Source of the DNA: Massilibacteroides vaginae
GTDB taxonomy: Bacteria; Bacteroidota; Bacteroidia; Bacteroidales; Tannerellaceae
Assembly (NCBI RefSeq): GCF_900178525.1
Contig: NZ_FXDJ01000006.1
Span: forward strand, 519,445 to 583,444
Length of the DNA stretch: 64,000 nucleotides
Direction: 5' to 3'
The notes below the pieces were generated by a model. It did no database searches and was not told the DNA's origin. It was given only the letters and a program-made list of their open reading frames with translations. This document shows positions 53,781 through 63,576 of this stretch, in pieces (positions within the stretch are counted from its first letter, which is position 1; every line of letters begins with the position of its first letter). The position numbers were made by a program, and so were the translations under genes.

Positions 53781-54677
53781 ATGAAAAAAATAAAAGCAGC
53801 CATCGTTGGTTATGGCAATATTGGCCGATATGTACTTGAAGCTTTAGAGGCAAGTTGTGATTTTGAAGTGGCAGGCGTTGTAAGACGCAACCCGGATGAC
53901 GTTCCTGCGGAACTAAAACCGTATAAGGTAACCGACAATATCACGAAACTCGAGAAAGTAGATGTCGCTATTCTGGCAACTCCGACAAGACAAGTAGAGG
54001 CCTTTGCCAAAGAAATGCTTGCCTTAGGAATTAACACGGTTGATAGTTTTGATATTCACGGCGGTATCGTTGATTTACGCGGTTCGTTAGATAAAGTAGC
54101 GAAAGCGCATAATTCGGTGTCGATCATCTCCGCCGGATGGGATCCCGGAAGCGACTCTGTTGTACGGGCTTTATTGGAAGCCATGGTTCCCAAAGGAATT
54201 ACATACACCAATTTCGGTCCGGGTATGAGTATGGGACACACGGTAGCAGTGAAAGCTATCGACGGAGTTAAAGCCGCGCTAAGCATGACAATCCCTGTAG
54301 GTACGGGTATTCATCGCCGCATGGTTTACATTGAAGTGAAAGACGGTTATGATTTCAAACAAGTAGCAGCGGCAATCAAAGCAGATGATTACTTTGCGCA
54401 CGACGAAACACACGTTATGCAGGTAGAGTCTGTTGAAAACCTGCTCGATATGGGACATGGCGTACAACTTACCCGTAAAGGAGTTTCCGGAAAAACGCAG
54501 AATCAATTGATCGACTTTAATATGAAGATCAACAATCCGGCGTTGACAGCACAGATATTGGTAGCTGTTGCTCGCGCAAGTATGAAACAAGCTCCCGGAG
54601 CTTATACTATGATAGAAATCCCCGTAATAGATATGCTTGCCGGAGATAAAGAAGATTTAATAAGAAGATTAGTTTAA
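53781..54677 (+). CDS. ddh: meso-Diaminopimelate D-dehydrogenase
   Basis: 298 residues. NADP-binding AIVGYGNIGRYVLEAL at the start, ATPTRQVEAFAKEMLALG, the substrate-binding VDSFDIHGG and SAGWDPGSDSVVRALLE, and FGPGMSMGHTVAVKAIDGV: all conserved in Ddh. It makes meso-diaminopimelate in one step from tetrahydrodipicolinate for lysine and peptidoglycan. First gene of a tight series with lgt (2 bases), fprA and nagB. Two of the four (ddh, lgt) serve the cell envelope and nagB handles amino sugars. Confidence 0.95.
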   Translation: MKKIKAAIVGYGNIGRYVLEALEASCDFEVAGVVRRNPDDVPAELKPYKVTDNITKLEKVDVAILATPTRQVEAFAKEMLALGINTVDSFDIHGGIVDLRGSLDKVAKAHNSVSIISAGWDPGSDSVVRALLEAMVPKGITYTNFGPGMSMGHTVAVKAIDGVKAALSMTIPVGTGIHRRMVYIEVKDGYDFKQVAAAIKADDYFAHDETHVMQVESVENLLDMGHGVQLTRKGVSGKTQNQLIDFNMKINNPALTAQILVAVARASMKQAPGAYTMIEIPVIDMLAGDKEDLIRRLV

Positions 54678-54679
54678 TT

Positions 54680-55495
54680 ATGTTATCATTCATCACATGG
54701 ACTGTTGACCCAGCCATTTTCTCTTTTGGTTCCCGTGAGATCCGTTGGTACGGACTTGCATTTGCTGTTGGTTTTGCCATCGGGTATTGGATTGTTGCTA
54801 AGATGTGGAAGAAAGAACAGCTGCCTGAAAAATGGTTGGACTCACTTTTTATCTATACCATATTGGGAACGGTTATCGGAGCTCGTTTGGGGCATTGCCT
54901 TTTTTATGCACCGGAGTACTACCTCGCGAATCCGCTTGAGATAATCAAAATATGGGAAGGAGGCTTGGCCAGCCATGGCGGAACACTGGGTATTATTATC
55001 GGTACGTATTTCTATTCGAAACGGGTGACGCACAAAAGTATGATGTGGACTTTCGACAAGTTAGTTGTACCAACCGGACTTGTTGCGGCAATGATACGTC
55101 TTGGTAATCTGATGAATCACGAAGTATATGGACACCCTACGGATCAGTCGTGGGGTTTCCGCTTTATAGAGAATTTACACGCCTGGAGGCAAGGAGCCGA
55201 ACCTATATTCTCAGCTCCCAGTCATCCTACCCAATTATACGAAGCAGGTTGTTATTTGATAACATTTGTGATCTGTCTTTGGTTATATTTTATAAAGGAT
55301 GCTTATAAAAAAGAAGGTTTGATCTTCGGTATTTTCATGATCGGAATATTCACAAGCCGTTTCTTTATCGAATTTCTTAAAAACGATCAGGAAACCTTCG
55401 AAGCCGATATGATGCTGAACATGGGACAACTCCTTAGCATACCATTTGTAATATTGGGCTGTTGGAGTATTTGGCGTGCACTTAAGACAAAATAA
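54680..55495 (+). CDS. lgt: Prolipoprotein diacylglyceryl transferase
   Basis: 271 residues, about seven membrane segments. Lgt signature: GLAFAVGFAIGYWI, IGARLGHCLFYAPEYYL (with the conserved Arg and His), GGLASHGGTLGIIIG, RLGNLMNHEVYGHPTD, and PSHPTQLYEAG. It adds diacylglycerol to the lipobox Cys of preproteins in the inner membrane. Its many substrates include the lipoproteins in this window. Starts 2 bases after ddh. Confidence 0.96.
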   Translation: MLSFITWTVDPAIFSFGSREIRWYGLAFAVGFAIGYWIVAKMWKKEQLPEKWLDSLFIYTILGTVIGARLGHCLFYAPEYYLANPLEIIKIWEGGLASHGGTLGIIIGTYFYSKRVTHKSMMWTFDKLVVPTGLVAAMIRLGNLMNHEVYGHPTDQSWGFRFIENLHAWRQGAEPIFSAPSHPTQLYEAGCYLITFVICLWLYFIKDAYKKEGLIFGIFMIGIFTSRFFIEFLKNDQETFEADMMLNMGQLLSIPFVILGCWSIWRALKTK

Positions 55496-55511
55496 TAATT
55501 AGTATAGTTTT

Positions 55512-56708
55512 ATGTATAAATTAAAAGAGATAGCAGACAATATCTACTATGTTGGAGTTAACGACCGTCAGAAATCATTTTTCGAGAACTTATGGCCACT
55601 ACCCTATGGAGTGGCTTATAATTCTTATCTGATCGTTGACGAAAAAAGCGTATTAGTAGATACTGTTGATGTATGCTATTCTGATGTTTTCTTAAAGAAA
55701 ATCGCAGACGCGCTGAACGGGCGTCCATTGGATTATTTAATTATAAATCACATGGAGCCTGATCATGCAGGTAGTATCCGCTTATTACGTCAACAATATC
55801 CGGACGTACAGATTGTTGGAAATAAAACAACATTCAGTATGCTGGAAGGATATCACGGAATAAACACAGGACTCTATGAAGTGAAAGAAGGAACAACACT
55901 TAACATAGGAAAGCATGAGTTTTCATTCATTATGGCTCCGATGGTACACTGGCCGGAGGTAATGTTCGCTTACGAATCGACCGAGAAGATACTTTTCTCT
56001 GCTGATGCGTTCGGTACTTTTGGCACATTAGATGGAGGGGTTATTGACTCTGAAATCAATCTCACATACGAATGGAATGAAATGTATCGCTATTATGCCT
56101 GTATCGTAGGGAAATATGGTAATCCGGTACAACGCGCGTTGCAAAAGCTGAAGAGTATTGAAGTAAAAACGATCTGCTCCACACACGGCCCGATATGGCG
56201 TGAACATATTAATGAAGCTATCGGTATTTATGATCGGTTAAGTCGTTACGAAGGTGAACAGGGTGTTACGATTATCTACGGTAGTATGTATGGTAACACG
56301 GAGCAGATGGCTGAAGCAATTGCCTTTTCTTTATCCGAAAACGGGATAAAGAATATTGTTTTACATAACGTAAGTAAAAGTCATGCATCGGATATATTAC
56401 GTGATGTATTCAAATACAAAGGGCTGATCATCGGTTCTCCTACGTATTCAAATCAGGTTTTTCCTGAGATTGAATCTGTTATGAGCAAATTAGAGCTTCG
56501 CGAAATTAAAAATAAAATCTATAGCTATTTCGGTTCATTTACCTGGGCAGGAGCAGCGGTTAAAAAACTCGCGGCTTTTGGTGAAAAAATGAACTGGGAA
56601 ACAACCGGAGTACCTGTGGAACAAAAACACGCGCTTGCCGAAACAAATTATGAGGCTTGTCTCGCATTAGGAAAGGCTGTTGCCGAAAAAGTAAAAGAAA
56701 TTAATTAA
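55512..56708 (+). CDS. Flavodiiron protein (FprA-type oxygen/NO reductase)
   Basis: 398 residues. Metallo-lactamase-like domain with a complete diiron ligand set: His80, Glu82, Asp84, His85 (NHMEPDHAG), His146 (MVHWPE), Asp165 (SADAFG), His225 (STHGPIW). A flavodoxin domain follows from about 253 (VTIIYGSMYGNTEQMAEAIA; GSPTYSNQVFPEIES). Such enzymes reduce O2 to water or NO to N2O and protect anaerobes. Full length without extra rubredoxin domain, so it needs a separate rubredoxin donor. Third in the ddh series, 16 bases after lgt. Confidence 0.93.
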   Translation: MYKLKEIADNIYYVGVNDRQKSFFENLWPLPYGVAYNSYLIVDEKSVLVDTVDVCYSDVFLKKIADALNGRPLDYLIINHMEPDHAGSIRLLRQQYPDVQIVGNKTTFSMLEGYHGINTGLYEVKEGTTLNIGKHEFSFIMAPMVHWPEVMFAYESTEKILFSADAFGTFGTLDGGVIDSEINLTYEWNEMYRYYACIVGKYGNPVQRALQKLKSIEVKTICSTHGPIWREHINEAIGIYDRLSRYEGEQGVTIIYGSMYGNTEQMAEAIAFSLSENGIKNIVLHNVSKSHASDILRDVFKYKGLIIGSPTYSNQVFPEIESVMSKLELREIKNKIYSYFGSFTWAGAAVKKLAAFGEKMNWETTGVPVEQKHALAETNYEACLALGKAVAEKVKEIN

Positions 56709-56728
56709 ATCAATAAAATACACAAACC

Positions 56729-57541
56729 ATGAGACTTATCATTGAACCAGACTATGCGCAAATATCTGCCTGGGCAGGAAATTATGTTGCTTCGAAAATC
56801 AATAGTGCGAACCCAACCGCAGAAAAACCGTTTGTTCTTGGATTACCTACAGGTTCTTCTCCATTGGGCATGTACAAACGATTGATCGAACTGCACAAGC
56901 AGGGAAAGGTATCTTTCAAGCATGTTGTTACATTCAATATGGATGAGTATGTAGGATTACCGAAAGATCACCCACAAAGTTATCACACGTTTATGTGGAC
57001 GAACTTCTTCAATCAGGTAGATATTAATCCGGAGAATGTAAACATACTGAATGGAAATGCACCTGACCTTTCAGCTGAATGCGCGGCTTACGAAGCCAAA
57101 ATGAAAGCTGTCGGAGGTGTTGATTTGTTCCTTGGAGGAATCGGTCCGGATGGTCACATAGCGTTTAATGAGCCAGGCTCATCTTTATCATCGCGAACAA
57201 GAGTAAAGACGCTGACCGCCGATACGATTATCGCAAACTCACGCTTCTTTGACAACGACGTAAACAAAGTGCCGAAGACTTCCGTAACCGTAGGTGTAGG
57301 AACAATCCTTGACGCTAAAGAAGTGCTGATCATGGTAAACGGTCACGGAAAAGCCCGCGCGCTACAGCAAGCAGTAGAAGGATCCATAAATCAAATGTGG
57401 ACCATCACTGCCCTTCAACTACATGAGAAAGGCATTATTGTTTGCGACGAAGCAGCTTGCTCAGAATTAAAAGTCGGAACTTACAACTACTTCAAAGACA
57501 TTGAAGGAGCAAATCTCTGTCCGGATACGTTACTAAAGTAA
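56729..57541 (+). CDS. nagB: Glucosamine-6-phosphate deaminase
   Basis: 270 residues, close to the E. coli length of 266. Seen: [41 protein letters not shown] (catalytic Asp), [42 protein letters not shown]. It converts GlcN6P to fructose 6-phosphate and ammonia in the cytoplasm, for use of host or cell-wall amino sugars. Last gene of the series, followed by a terminator. Confidence 0.96.
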   Translation: MRLIIEPDYAQISAWAGNYVASKINSANPTAEKPFVLGLPTGSSPLGMYKRLIELHKQGKVSFKHVVTFNMDEYVGLPKDHPQSYHTFMWTNFFNQVDINPENVNILNGNAPDLSAECAAYEAKMKAVGGVDLFLGGIGPDGHIAFNEPGSSLSSRTRVKTLTADTIIANSRFFDNDVNKVPKTSVTVGVGTILDAKEVLIMVNGHGKARALQQAVEGSINQMWTITALQLHEKGIIVCDEAACSELKVGTYNYFKDIEGANLCPDTLLK

Positions 57542-57564
57542 GTCCCTCCCACAACATAAAAAGC

Positions 57565-57597
57565 AAAAAAGGCAGCCTTCACAGGTTGCCTTTTTTT
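57565..57597. terminator. Bidirectional intrinsic terminator
   Basis: A-run, GGCAGCCT, TCAC, AGGTTGCC, seven T. It separates convergent nagB and the efflux TolC gene. Confidence 0.88.
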
Positions 57598-57619
57598 AAT
57601 GTGTATTTATCAACAAATC

Positions 57620-58963
57620 TTAAAGTGTAATCGGGTTTCCGTTATAAAAGTCTAGGATTTTTGCCCGGAATATAAAGTTGTATTTTGCTTGTGCTTGTTC
57701 GGCAAGGCTTTGCGCATATTTGGTTTTTGCTTCGTTAAATTCGTAAACGGAGCTTTTGCCTGTTTTGTATTTTTCTTCCGCATAGGCGAAAGCTTCCTTA
57801 CCGGCATCTACTGCTTTAGCAGATGCTATGTATTTTTCCTGCGAAGCTGTGGCATTATAGTATGCCTGCTGAATTTCTTTGTAAAGCACTTTCTTGCTGT
57901 TCTCCAGTGCCAACTCCCGATTCAGGATATTGATACGCGCGGAACGAACTCCATTGCGCACCTGAAAACGATTGAAGATAGGAATAGAAAGGCTGAAACC
58001 AATCGTCTTACGTTCGTTTTGCTTTAGCTGATCACTGAAACCAACATTGGTTGCTCCTTCACCGCTGTAGTGATAATATCCATTGCTGTAGCTGGCATTC
58101 AGGTTGAGTTTGGGTATATATCCTGCTTGAGCTATCCGGAGTGTTTTTTTACTACTCTCCAACTGGTACTCCTGTGCTTTGATCTGTGGTTTTACAGCAA
58201 CAGCGTTTTCATATACGTTTGTTGGTGGTACGATGCTGCTGATGTATTTATCAATCGCATCTTCAATAGTTGGTGCTTCGATCTCAAACTGAGCCGACTG
58301 TCTTTCTAATTCCAAAGACTGAGCAAGATCAAGCAGCGCAAGGTCTACATTATTACTTGCTTCTACCAGGGATGATTCATCTTTGGCAAGTTGTGCCTTA
58401 ATATCATACAAGTTAGATAATGGAACACGTCCGGCATTGACCAACTCTTCCGTTCGTGCTACCTGACGAGTTGTTAAGTCGAGCTGAAGTTCGGCAACGT
58501 TTTTTATTTCTTTGGTATAAAGCACCTGTAAAAAGTAAGACGCAACACCTATTGATAGATCTTCTTTCGCCTTGTTCAGCGTTTCAGTAGCAGCTTGAAG
58601 ATCAAGTTTCTTAGCTGCAATATCATTTTTGATCTTAAAACCATCGAAGATCGGCATACTCAGACTCAAGTAAGCAGAGGAGTTTGACGAGTTACGGTCC
58701 ACTATTGTTCCGTCTTTTGATGGCGAGCGTCCAAAGTCGAAGTTCTGTCCAACCGATGCGTTAAGATCAGGCAACCAACTGTTACGGCTTGTATTCAGAT
58801 CTACCTCGGAAATGGCCCGTTGTTGATCTTGTTGCTTCAGATCAATATTATTGGTGATCGCATAATTGATACATTCCTCCAGCGTCCACTTCTTTGTCGT
58901 TTCCTGCGCACTCGTACTCCAGGAAATGAGAAGGGCAGGTAGGATATATAAGATTCTTTTCAT
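57620..58963 (-). CDS. TolC-family outer-membrane efflux protein
   Basis: 447 residues, signal peptide MKRILYILPALLISWSTSAQ. Long helical OEP repeats: WTLEECINYAITNNIDLKQQDQQ, then SLSMPIFDGFKIKNDIAAKKLDLQAA and, in the second half, FSLSIPIFNRFQVRNGVRSARINI, the typical paired SxPIF strands. It forms the outer-membrane channel of the efflux system whose ABC and adaptor genes lie upstream. Last gene of the operon, 23 bases after the adaptor gene. Confidence 0.93.
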   Translation of the reverse strand: MKRILYILPALLISWSTSAQETTKKWTLEECINYAITNNIDLKQQDQQRAISEVDLNTSRNSWLPDLNASVGQNFDFGRSPSKDGTIVDRNSSNSSAYLSLSMPIFDGFKIKNDIAAKKLDLQAATETLNKAKEDLSIGVASYFLQVLYTKEIKNVAELQLDLTTRQVARTEELVNAGRVPLSNLYDIKAQLAKDESSLVEASNNVDLALLDLAQSLELERQSAQFEIEAPTIEDAIDKYISSIVPPTNVYENAVAVKPQIKAQEYQLESSKKTLRIAQAGYIPKLNLNASYSNGYYHYSGEGATNVGFSDQLKQNERKTIGFSLSIPIFNRFQVRNGVRSARINILNRELALENSKKVLYKEIQQAYYNATASQEKYIASAKAVDAGKEAFAYAEEKYKTGKSSVYEFNEAKTKYAQSLAEQAQAKYNFIFRAKILDFYNGNPITL

Positions 58964-58986
58964 GTTCGTGCGTTTAGAATGGTTTA

Positions 58987-60108
58987 TTATTTTTTATTCG
59001 GATCGATTGCAGAGCCACGAATCTTGTCGGCTACTGTCAAACCTTCCGTAATCTCGATCTTAATTCCGTCAGACAATCCGGTCTTAACGTGTTTTTTCTC
59101 AAATTTTTGTTCCGGAATTTCCTGTTTCACAATCTGCACAAAGGCAGAATCTCCGGAGAATTCAACACAGCTTTCAGGAATAGCCAATACATTTTCCGCG
59201 CGTTTCAGCACAATTTCAGCATTCGCACTGTAACCGGCACGAATAAATGTCTGATCCGGAATCGTAACAGCAGCTTTAATTTCGAATTGGATAGCACCGT
59301 TTTTCTCTACTCCCTTTGGTGAAACATATTCAAGCATAGCTTCAAACGTTGCACTTTCCATCGCACCAACAGTCAGTTTGATCGGCATACCTTCATGGAT
59401 ACGTCCGATTTCAGTTTCATCCACATTACCACGGAAGATCATATCGTTCATATTCGCTACAGTAGCGATAGTCGTTCCATCGTTGAAGTTATTCGACTGG
59501 ATCACCGAGTTACCTACTTTTACCGGAACATCAAGAATCATACCCGTAATCGTGCTTCGTATCTGTGTTGTACTGGCAACTTTAGAGTTTTTTGCTATAC
59601 CATCGCGAATAATCTCCAATGCACTCTGCGCGTTGTCGCGTTCTTCCTTCGCTTTCAGGTAGTTTGACTTTGACGCCTCGAAATCTTCCTTAGCAATCAC
59701 GCCACTTTGAAACAATTGTTCATCGCGTTGATATACTTCTTCCACCTGTTTTAGCGAGATATTTGCCACATTCACACGTGATTCGGCACTATTCAGCTGA
59801 ACCATTTCAGGGATAACTTTAATTTTGGCAATGATTTCACCTTCTTTGATCATTTGTCCGGCTTCTTTCGTCAGCTCAGAGATAATTCCGGAGATTTGCG
59901 GCTTAATCAATACTTCATAACGTGGCTCCACATTACCGGTAGCTACGGTCTTGGTTTGTATTGTATCATTTGCAGGAGTCACAATTTCATATACGGTTAT
60001 CACCGGTTGTGCCTTTTTCCACAAAAAGTAGAATGTTCCAATTACCGCTGCCCCAACCAAAGTAAGCAACACGATACGCAAGATTTTCTTTACAATGCGA
60101 TTCTTCAT
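58987..60108 (-). CDS. HlyD/MacA-type periplasmic adaptor
   Basis: 373 residues with an N-terminal membrane anchor about 9-30 (ILRIVLLTLVGAAVIGTFYFLW). Lipoyl-like halves: VLIKPQISGIISELTKEAGQMIKEGEIIAKIK and MILDVPVKVGNSVIQSNNFNDGTTIATVAN; helical hairpin about 105-165; beta-barrel and membrane-proximal domains to the end. It links inner-membrane permeases to TolC. The operon order (ATPase, permease, permease, adaptor, TolC) supports the role. Confidence 0.92.
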   Translation of the reverse strand: MKNRIVKKILRIVLLTLVGAAVIGTFYFLWKKAQPVITVYEIVTPANDTIQTKTVATGNVEPRYEVLIKPQISGIISELTKEAGQMIKEGEIIAKIKVIPEMVQLNSAESRVNVANISLKQVEEVYQRDEQLFQSGVIAKEDFEASKSNYLKAKEERDNAQSALEIIRDGIAKNSKVASTTQIRSTITGMILDVPVKVGNSVIQSNNFNDGTTIATVANMNDMIFRGNVDETEIGRIHEGMPIKLTVGAMESATFEAMLEYVSPKGVEKNGAIQFEIKAAVTIPDQTFIRAGYSANAEIVLKRAENVLAIPESCVEFSGDSAFVQIVKQEIPEQKFEKKHVKTGLSDGIKIEITEGLTVADKIRGSAIDPNKK

Positions 60109-60142
60109 GATGATGTATCTGTTTATTTATTGTTTCTTATAT

Positions 60143-61402
60143 TTATTCTTCTCTGATTGCGTCGATGGCTTTAATCTGCATCGCTCTCCATGCCGGAATA
60201 AGACCTGCAAGTAATCCGCTGATTAATAACACTACAGTAGCAGCAATGGCTGTATCAATGCTTACTTCCGGATGAAGGAAGAAAGTGCCTCGTGAAGGTG
60301 GCTGCGCGGAGATGACCTTATCAACCAGATCAAGGATAAACACCCCAAGACTAAGCCCCAAAAGTCCGGCCATAGAGGTAAGCAATAAACTTTCACTCAT
60401 TACCTGCGAAATTATATTGAACGGCTTAGCACCCAACGCGCGGCGAACACCGATTTCTTTTGTACGTTCCTTTACAGTTACCATCATAATATTACTTACT
60501 CCGATGATTCCGGCCAATAAAGTACCCATACCCACAAGCCATACCAGGATGTCTATCCCTGTAAAAAGGTTGTTAAATGTGGCGAACTCAGCTGCCAGGT
60601 TAACAAGACCAACAGCTTGAGGATCAGTAGGAGAAATTTCATTTTGCGCCTTGATCAGCCCGGTACATTCGTCAATCACCTGCTTCACATTATAGTCTCT
60701 TTTAATACTCAAGGTGAGGAAATGTAGAATATCTCCCTGATTCAGGGTTTGCTGCATAGTTGAGAAGGGAATGAAAACACATTGGGTTGAACGCCCTCCG
60801 ATACTAATGTTCTGAGCTTTCGCTTCAACAACACCGATCACCTGATAATAAAGTCCGTTTGCGCGTATATATTTACCGCAGGGATCAGCACCGTTAAACA
60901 AAACCTCATTAACTTCCGATCCGATCACACAAACTTTCCTCTTCTCCAATTGGTCTATCTCGTTAAAAACACGACCATAATGCATTTTTTGACTTTCAAT
61001 ATTGAAATATTCAGGGAATAAACCCTTCACAGTATAAGTTCCGGCCAACTGACCATAAACCACGTTCTTGTCCGAACGGTCTCCCCAGATAATGGGTGAA
61101 ATGTATTCTACGCCGGGAACATTCTTTTTTATGGCATCAACATCTCTGTTTCGTAGATTCCAAAGACGACCTTTGTTAAATCCTTTAAAAGGTTCACTGG
61201 TACGATCAGTCCACATAAACACCGAATTAGTGGCAAATCCATCTAAGCCGGCAAACATGCCGTTTTTCATTCCGTTTCCTGAACCCAATAGGATAACAAG
61301 CATCAGAATTCCCCAAAATACCCCGAAGCAGGTCAACACACTACGTGTTTTATTACGGGTAATCGTTACCCATATCTCTACCCATCTGTCTGCGTCAAAC
61401 AT
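60143..61402 (-). CDS. MacB-like ABC permease (second of two)
   Basis: 419 residues. Membrane segment about 20-43 (VLTCFGVFWGILMLVILLGSG), a periplasmic MacB_PCD domain about 45-270, then the FtsX-type three-segment core (GIIGVSNIMMVTVKERTKEIGVRRALGAKP), which includes the coupling motif. It is a paralogue of the next gene upstream (shared N-terminal layout and KERTKEIGVRRALGAKP versus RERTREFGIRKAIGAKP). The two may form a heterodimer served by one ATPase. Confidence 0.92.
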   Translation of the reverse strand: MFDADRWVEIWVTITRNKTRSVLTCFGVFWGILMLVILLGSGNGMKNGMFAGLDGFATNSVFMWTDRTSEPFKGFNKGRLWNLRNRDVDAIKKNVPGVEYISPIIWGDRSDKNVVYGQLAGTYTVKGLFPEYFNIESQKMHYGRVFNEIDQLEKRKVCVIGSEVNEVLFNGADPCGKYIRANGLYYQVIGVVEAKAQNISIGGRSTQCVFIPFSTMQQTLNQGDILHFLTLSIKRDYNVKQVIDECTGLIKAQNEISPTDPQAVGLVNLAAEFATFNNLFTGIDILVWLVGMGTLLAGIIGVSNIMMVTVKERTKEIGVRRALGAKPFNIISQVMSESLLLTSMAGLLGLSLGVFILDLVDKVISAQPPSRGTFFLHPEVSIDTAIAATVVLLISGLLAGLIPAWRAMQIKAIDAIREE

Positions 61403-61431
61403 GTATATTGTTCTTTAGTGTATTATAATAG

Positions 61432-62709
61432 TTACTCATGCCTCATGGCTTCTACCGCGGAGACTTTGACCGCTTTCCTTGCCGGAAAATACCCGGCCAA
61501 CACCCCTGCAATGACAATTAATAGTGTAGCGGACAAGGAGATACCAAGACTAACTGTCGGATTACGAAATACACTCGTATTCTCTCCCGGGTTTACACCA
61601 GCTGCCGGAGCCGCGGCCTGTGCCATCTCCATCCCATAATTGATTGCTTCTGTCAGGGTAATGCCCCCAAGCATGCCTATATATCCAAACACGGCTGTTA
61701 CCATAATTGATTCGAAAATGATCAGGCTCAGGATAGATGATGGTTTAGCGCCAATCGCTTTACGAATACCAAATTCACGTGTACGCTCTCTCACGGTGAT
61801 CAGCATGATGTTACTAACCCCCACGATACCTGCCATCAGCGTACCGATTCCGACAATCCAGATAAAGAACGAAATTCCGTTCATCATCCCGTTCATCATT
61901 CGGAACTGATTAGCCGTATTCCACATACCAATCGCATTTCGGTCTGCCGCATCGAATTGATGCCTGCGTCCCATCGATGCCCTGAAGCGTTCTTCAAAAG
62001 CTTTATTCTCTTCCTCGGTCACCACCCCTTTTAAGGTAAAGGTCAAATTATTGATGCCATATCCTTTATTGTAAAGTAATTGTCCGGTAGAAAATGGAAT
62101 GTATGCGGGCGCGTTGTTACTTTTATCCTCATCGTTATAGACTCCAACCACCTGATACATTGTTTGCCCAGCTTTCACATATTGCCCCAGCGGACTCACA
62201 TCACGAAACAAGACCTCACTCATACGCGGACTGATAACAATTACCTTGCGTCGCCCTTTAATATCCAGATCATTTATAAAACGTCCGTTTCCGGCATTTA
62301 CATTTACGTAATTTATCTTCGCATGATCCGGGAAAATAGCATCAAGATTTCCATTCACATATTCTTCACCAAACGAAATCGTATCAGATCTGGATACCGT
62401 TGCCGAGCGAAGTTCAATTTCCGGATGTTCACGCCCGATGGCATGATAGTCTTTCTCTGTAAACTGAATACGTCTGTTTGTCGGTAAGCCCTTATACGGC
62501 ATGGTCGTATAGCGCGTCCAAACCTCCACTTTATTCATCGACATATTACGGAAATTATGCATAATCCCGTTGCGAAGGCCATTACTTGCTCCAAGCAACA
62601 CGATAAGCATAAAAATACCCCATGCCACAGAGAAGCCTGTCAGGAAAGTACGGAGCTTATTCTTTTTAATTGTGCTCCATATCTCACGGGTATTTTCAAA
62701 ATCAAACAT
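61432..62709 (-). CDS. MacB-like ABC permease (first of two)
   Basis: 425 residues, same architecture as the downstream permease: first membrane segment about 20-43 (FLTGFSVAWGIFMLIVLLGAS), periplasmic MacB_PCD domain, FtsX core with GIVGVSNIMLITVRERTREFGIRKAIGAKP. An Ala-rich insert about 375-390 (MAQAAAPAAGVNPGE) lies in the last periplasmic loop. Its start overlaps the ATPase gene end by 8 bases, so the two are translationally coupled. Confidence 0.92.
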   Translation of the reverse strand: MFDFENTREIWSTIKKNKLRTFLTGFSVAWGIFMLIVLLGASNGLRNGIMHNFRNMSMNKVEVWTRYTTMPYKGLPTNRRIQFTEKDYHAIGREHPEIELRSATVSRSDTISFGEEYVNGNLDAIFPDHAKINYVNVNAGNGRFINDLDIKGRRKVIVISPRMSEVLFRDVSPLGQYVKAGQTMYQVVGVYNDEDKSNNAPAYIPFSTGQLLYNKGYGINNLTFTLKGVVTEEENKAFEERFRASMGRRHQFDAADRNAIGMWNTANQFRMMNGMMNGISFFIWIVGIGTLMAGIVGVSNIMLITVRERTREFGIRKAIGAKPSSILSLIIFESIMVTAVFGYIGMLGGITLTEAINYGMEMAQAAAPAAGVNPGENTSVFRNPTVSLGISLSATLLIVIAGVLAGYFPARKAVKVSAVEAMRHE

Positions 62710-63382
62710 AGTGCGCTCCTTCTTCGTTTTCGATCAATCCGTCTTTCACCCGGATTATCCGGTTTGTCGCGTCGGCCACCGATTGCTCATGCGTAACAAT
62801 GATCATTGTCATGCCTTCAGCATTCACATTACGGAGCAGCTCCATTACCTCAACAGTAGTAACACTATCTAATGCTCCTGTAGGCTCATCAGCCAAAATG
62901 ATACGCGGTTTAGCAATTAGTGCACGGGCAATAGCCACACGCTGTTTTTGTCCGCCGGACATTTCACTTGGCATGTGATGCGCCCATTCTTTCAAACCTA
63001 CCATATCTAAGTATTCAAGAGCCATTTCATTTCTTTTCTTGCGTTTAATCCCTTGATAATATAAAGGCAACGCAACATTTTCCATCGCATTCTTAAATGA
63101 AATCAGATTAAAAGATTGGAATATAAAACCAATCATGGTATTCCTTAATTCGGCCGCGCGGCTTTCACTCAGATCCATTATCAACTGACCATCCAGTTTA
63201 TAGATACCGGTATCATACGTATCAAGAATACCGAGGATATTCAAAAGGGTGGATTTCCCTGAACCGGAAGCACCCATTATCGAAACCATCTCTCCCGCTT
63301 CAATATCAAGATCGATACCTTTAAGTACATGTAAAGGTGCTCCATTGAAATACGTTTTGTTAACCCCTCTTAATTCAATCAT
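62702..63382 (-). CDS. ABC transporter ATPase (MacB/LolD-type)
   Basis: 226 residues. Walker A GASGSGKST at 37-45, ABC signature MSGGQKQRVAIARAL at about 140, Walker B RIILADEPTGALD, and a switch His in IIVTHEQ. First gene of the efflux operon. Unlike E. coli MacB, the ATPase is separate from the permease. I see no convincing promoter in the 190 bases upstream. Confidence 0.95.
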   Translation of the reverse strand: MIELRGVNKTYFNGAPLHVLKGIDLDIEAGEMVSIMGASGSGKSTLLNILGILDTYDTGIYKLDGQLIMDLSESRAAELRNTMIGFIFQSFNLISFKNAMENVALPLYYQGIKRKKRNEMALEYLDMVGLKEWAHHMPSEMSGGQKQRVAIARALIAKPRIILADEPTGALDSVTTVEVMELLRNVNAEGMTMIIVTHEQSVADATNRIIRVKDGLIENEEGAHYV

Positions 63383-63576
63383 TCTTCTATTTTATTTAAG
63401 CTTTTACATAATAAGACGCAAATGAAATACAAAATGTTACATCAAATCGTTATTATTTTATTAGAATACAGCAAAAATATGGCATAATAGAATACCTTGT
63501 ATCACAAGGTAGTATATTTAATGTATTTTAACATGAAAATAGTGAAAACATTTCGAGAAAACCCTGTCCAATCCCC

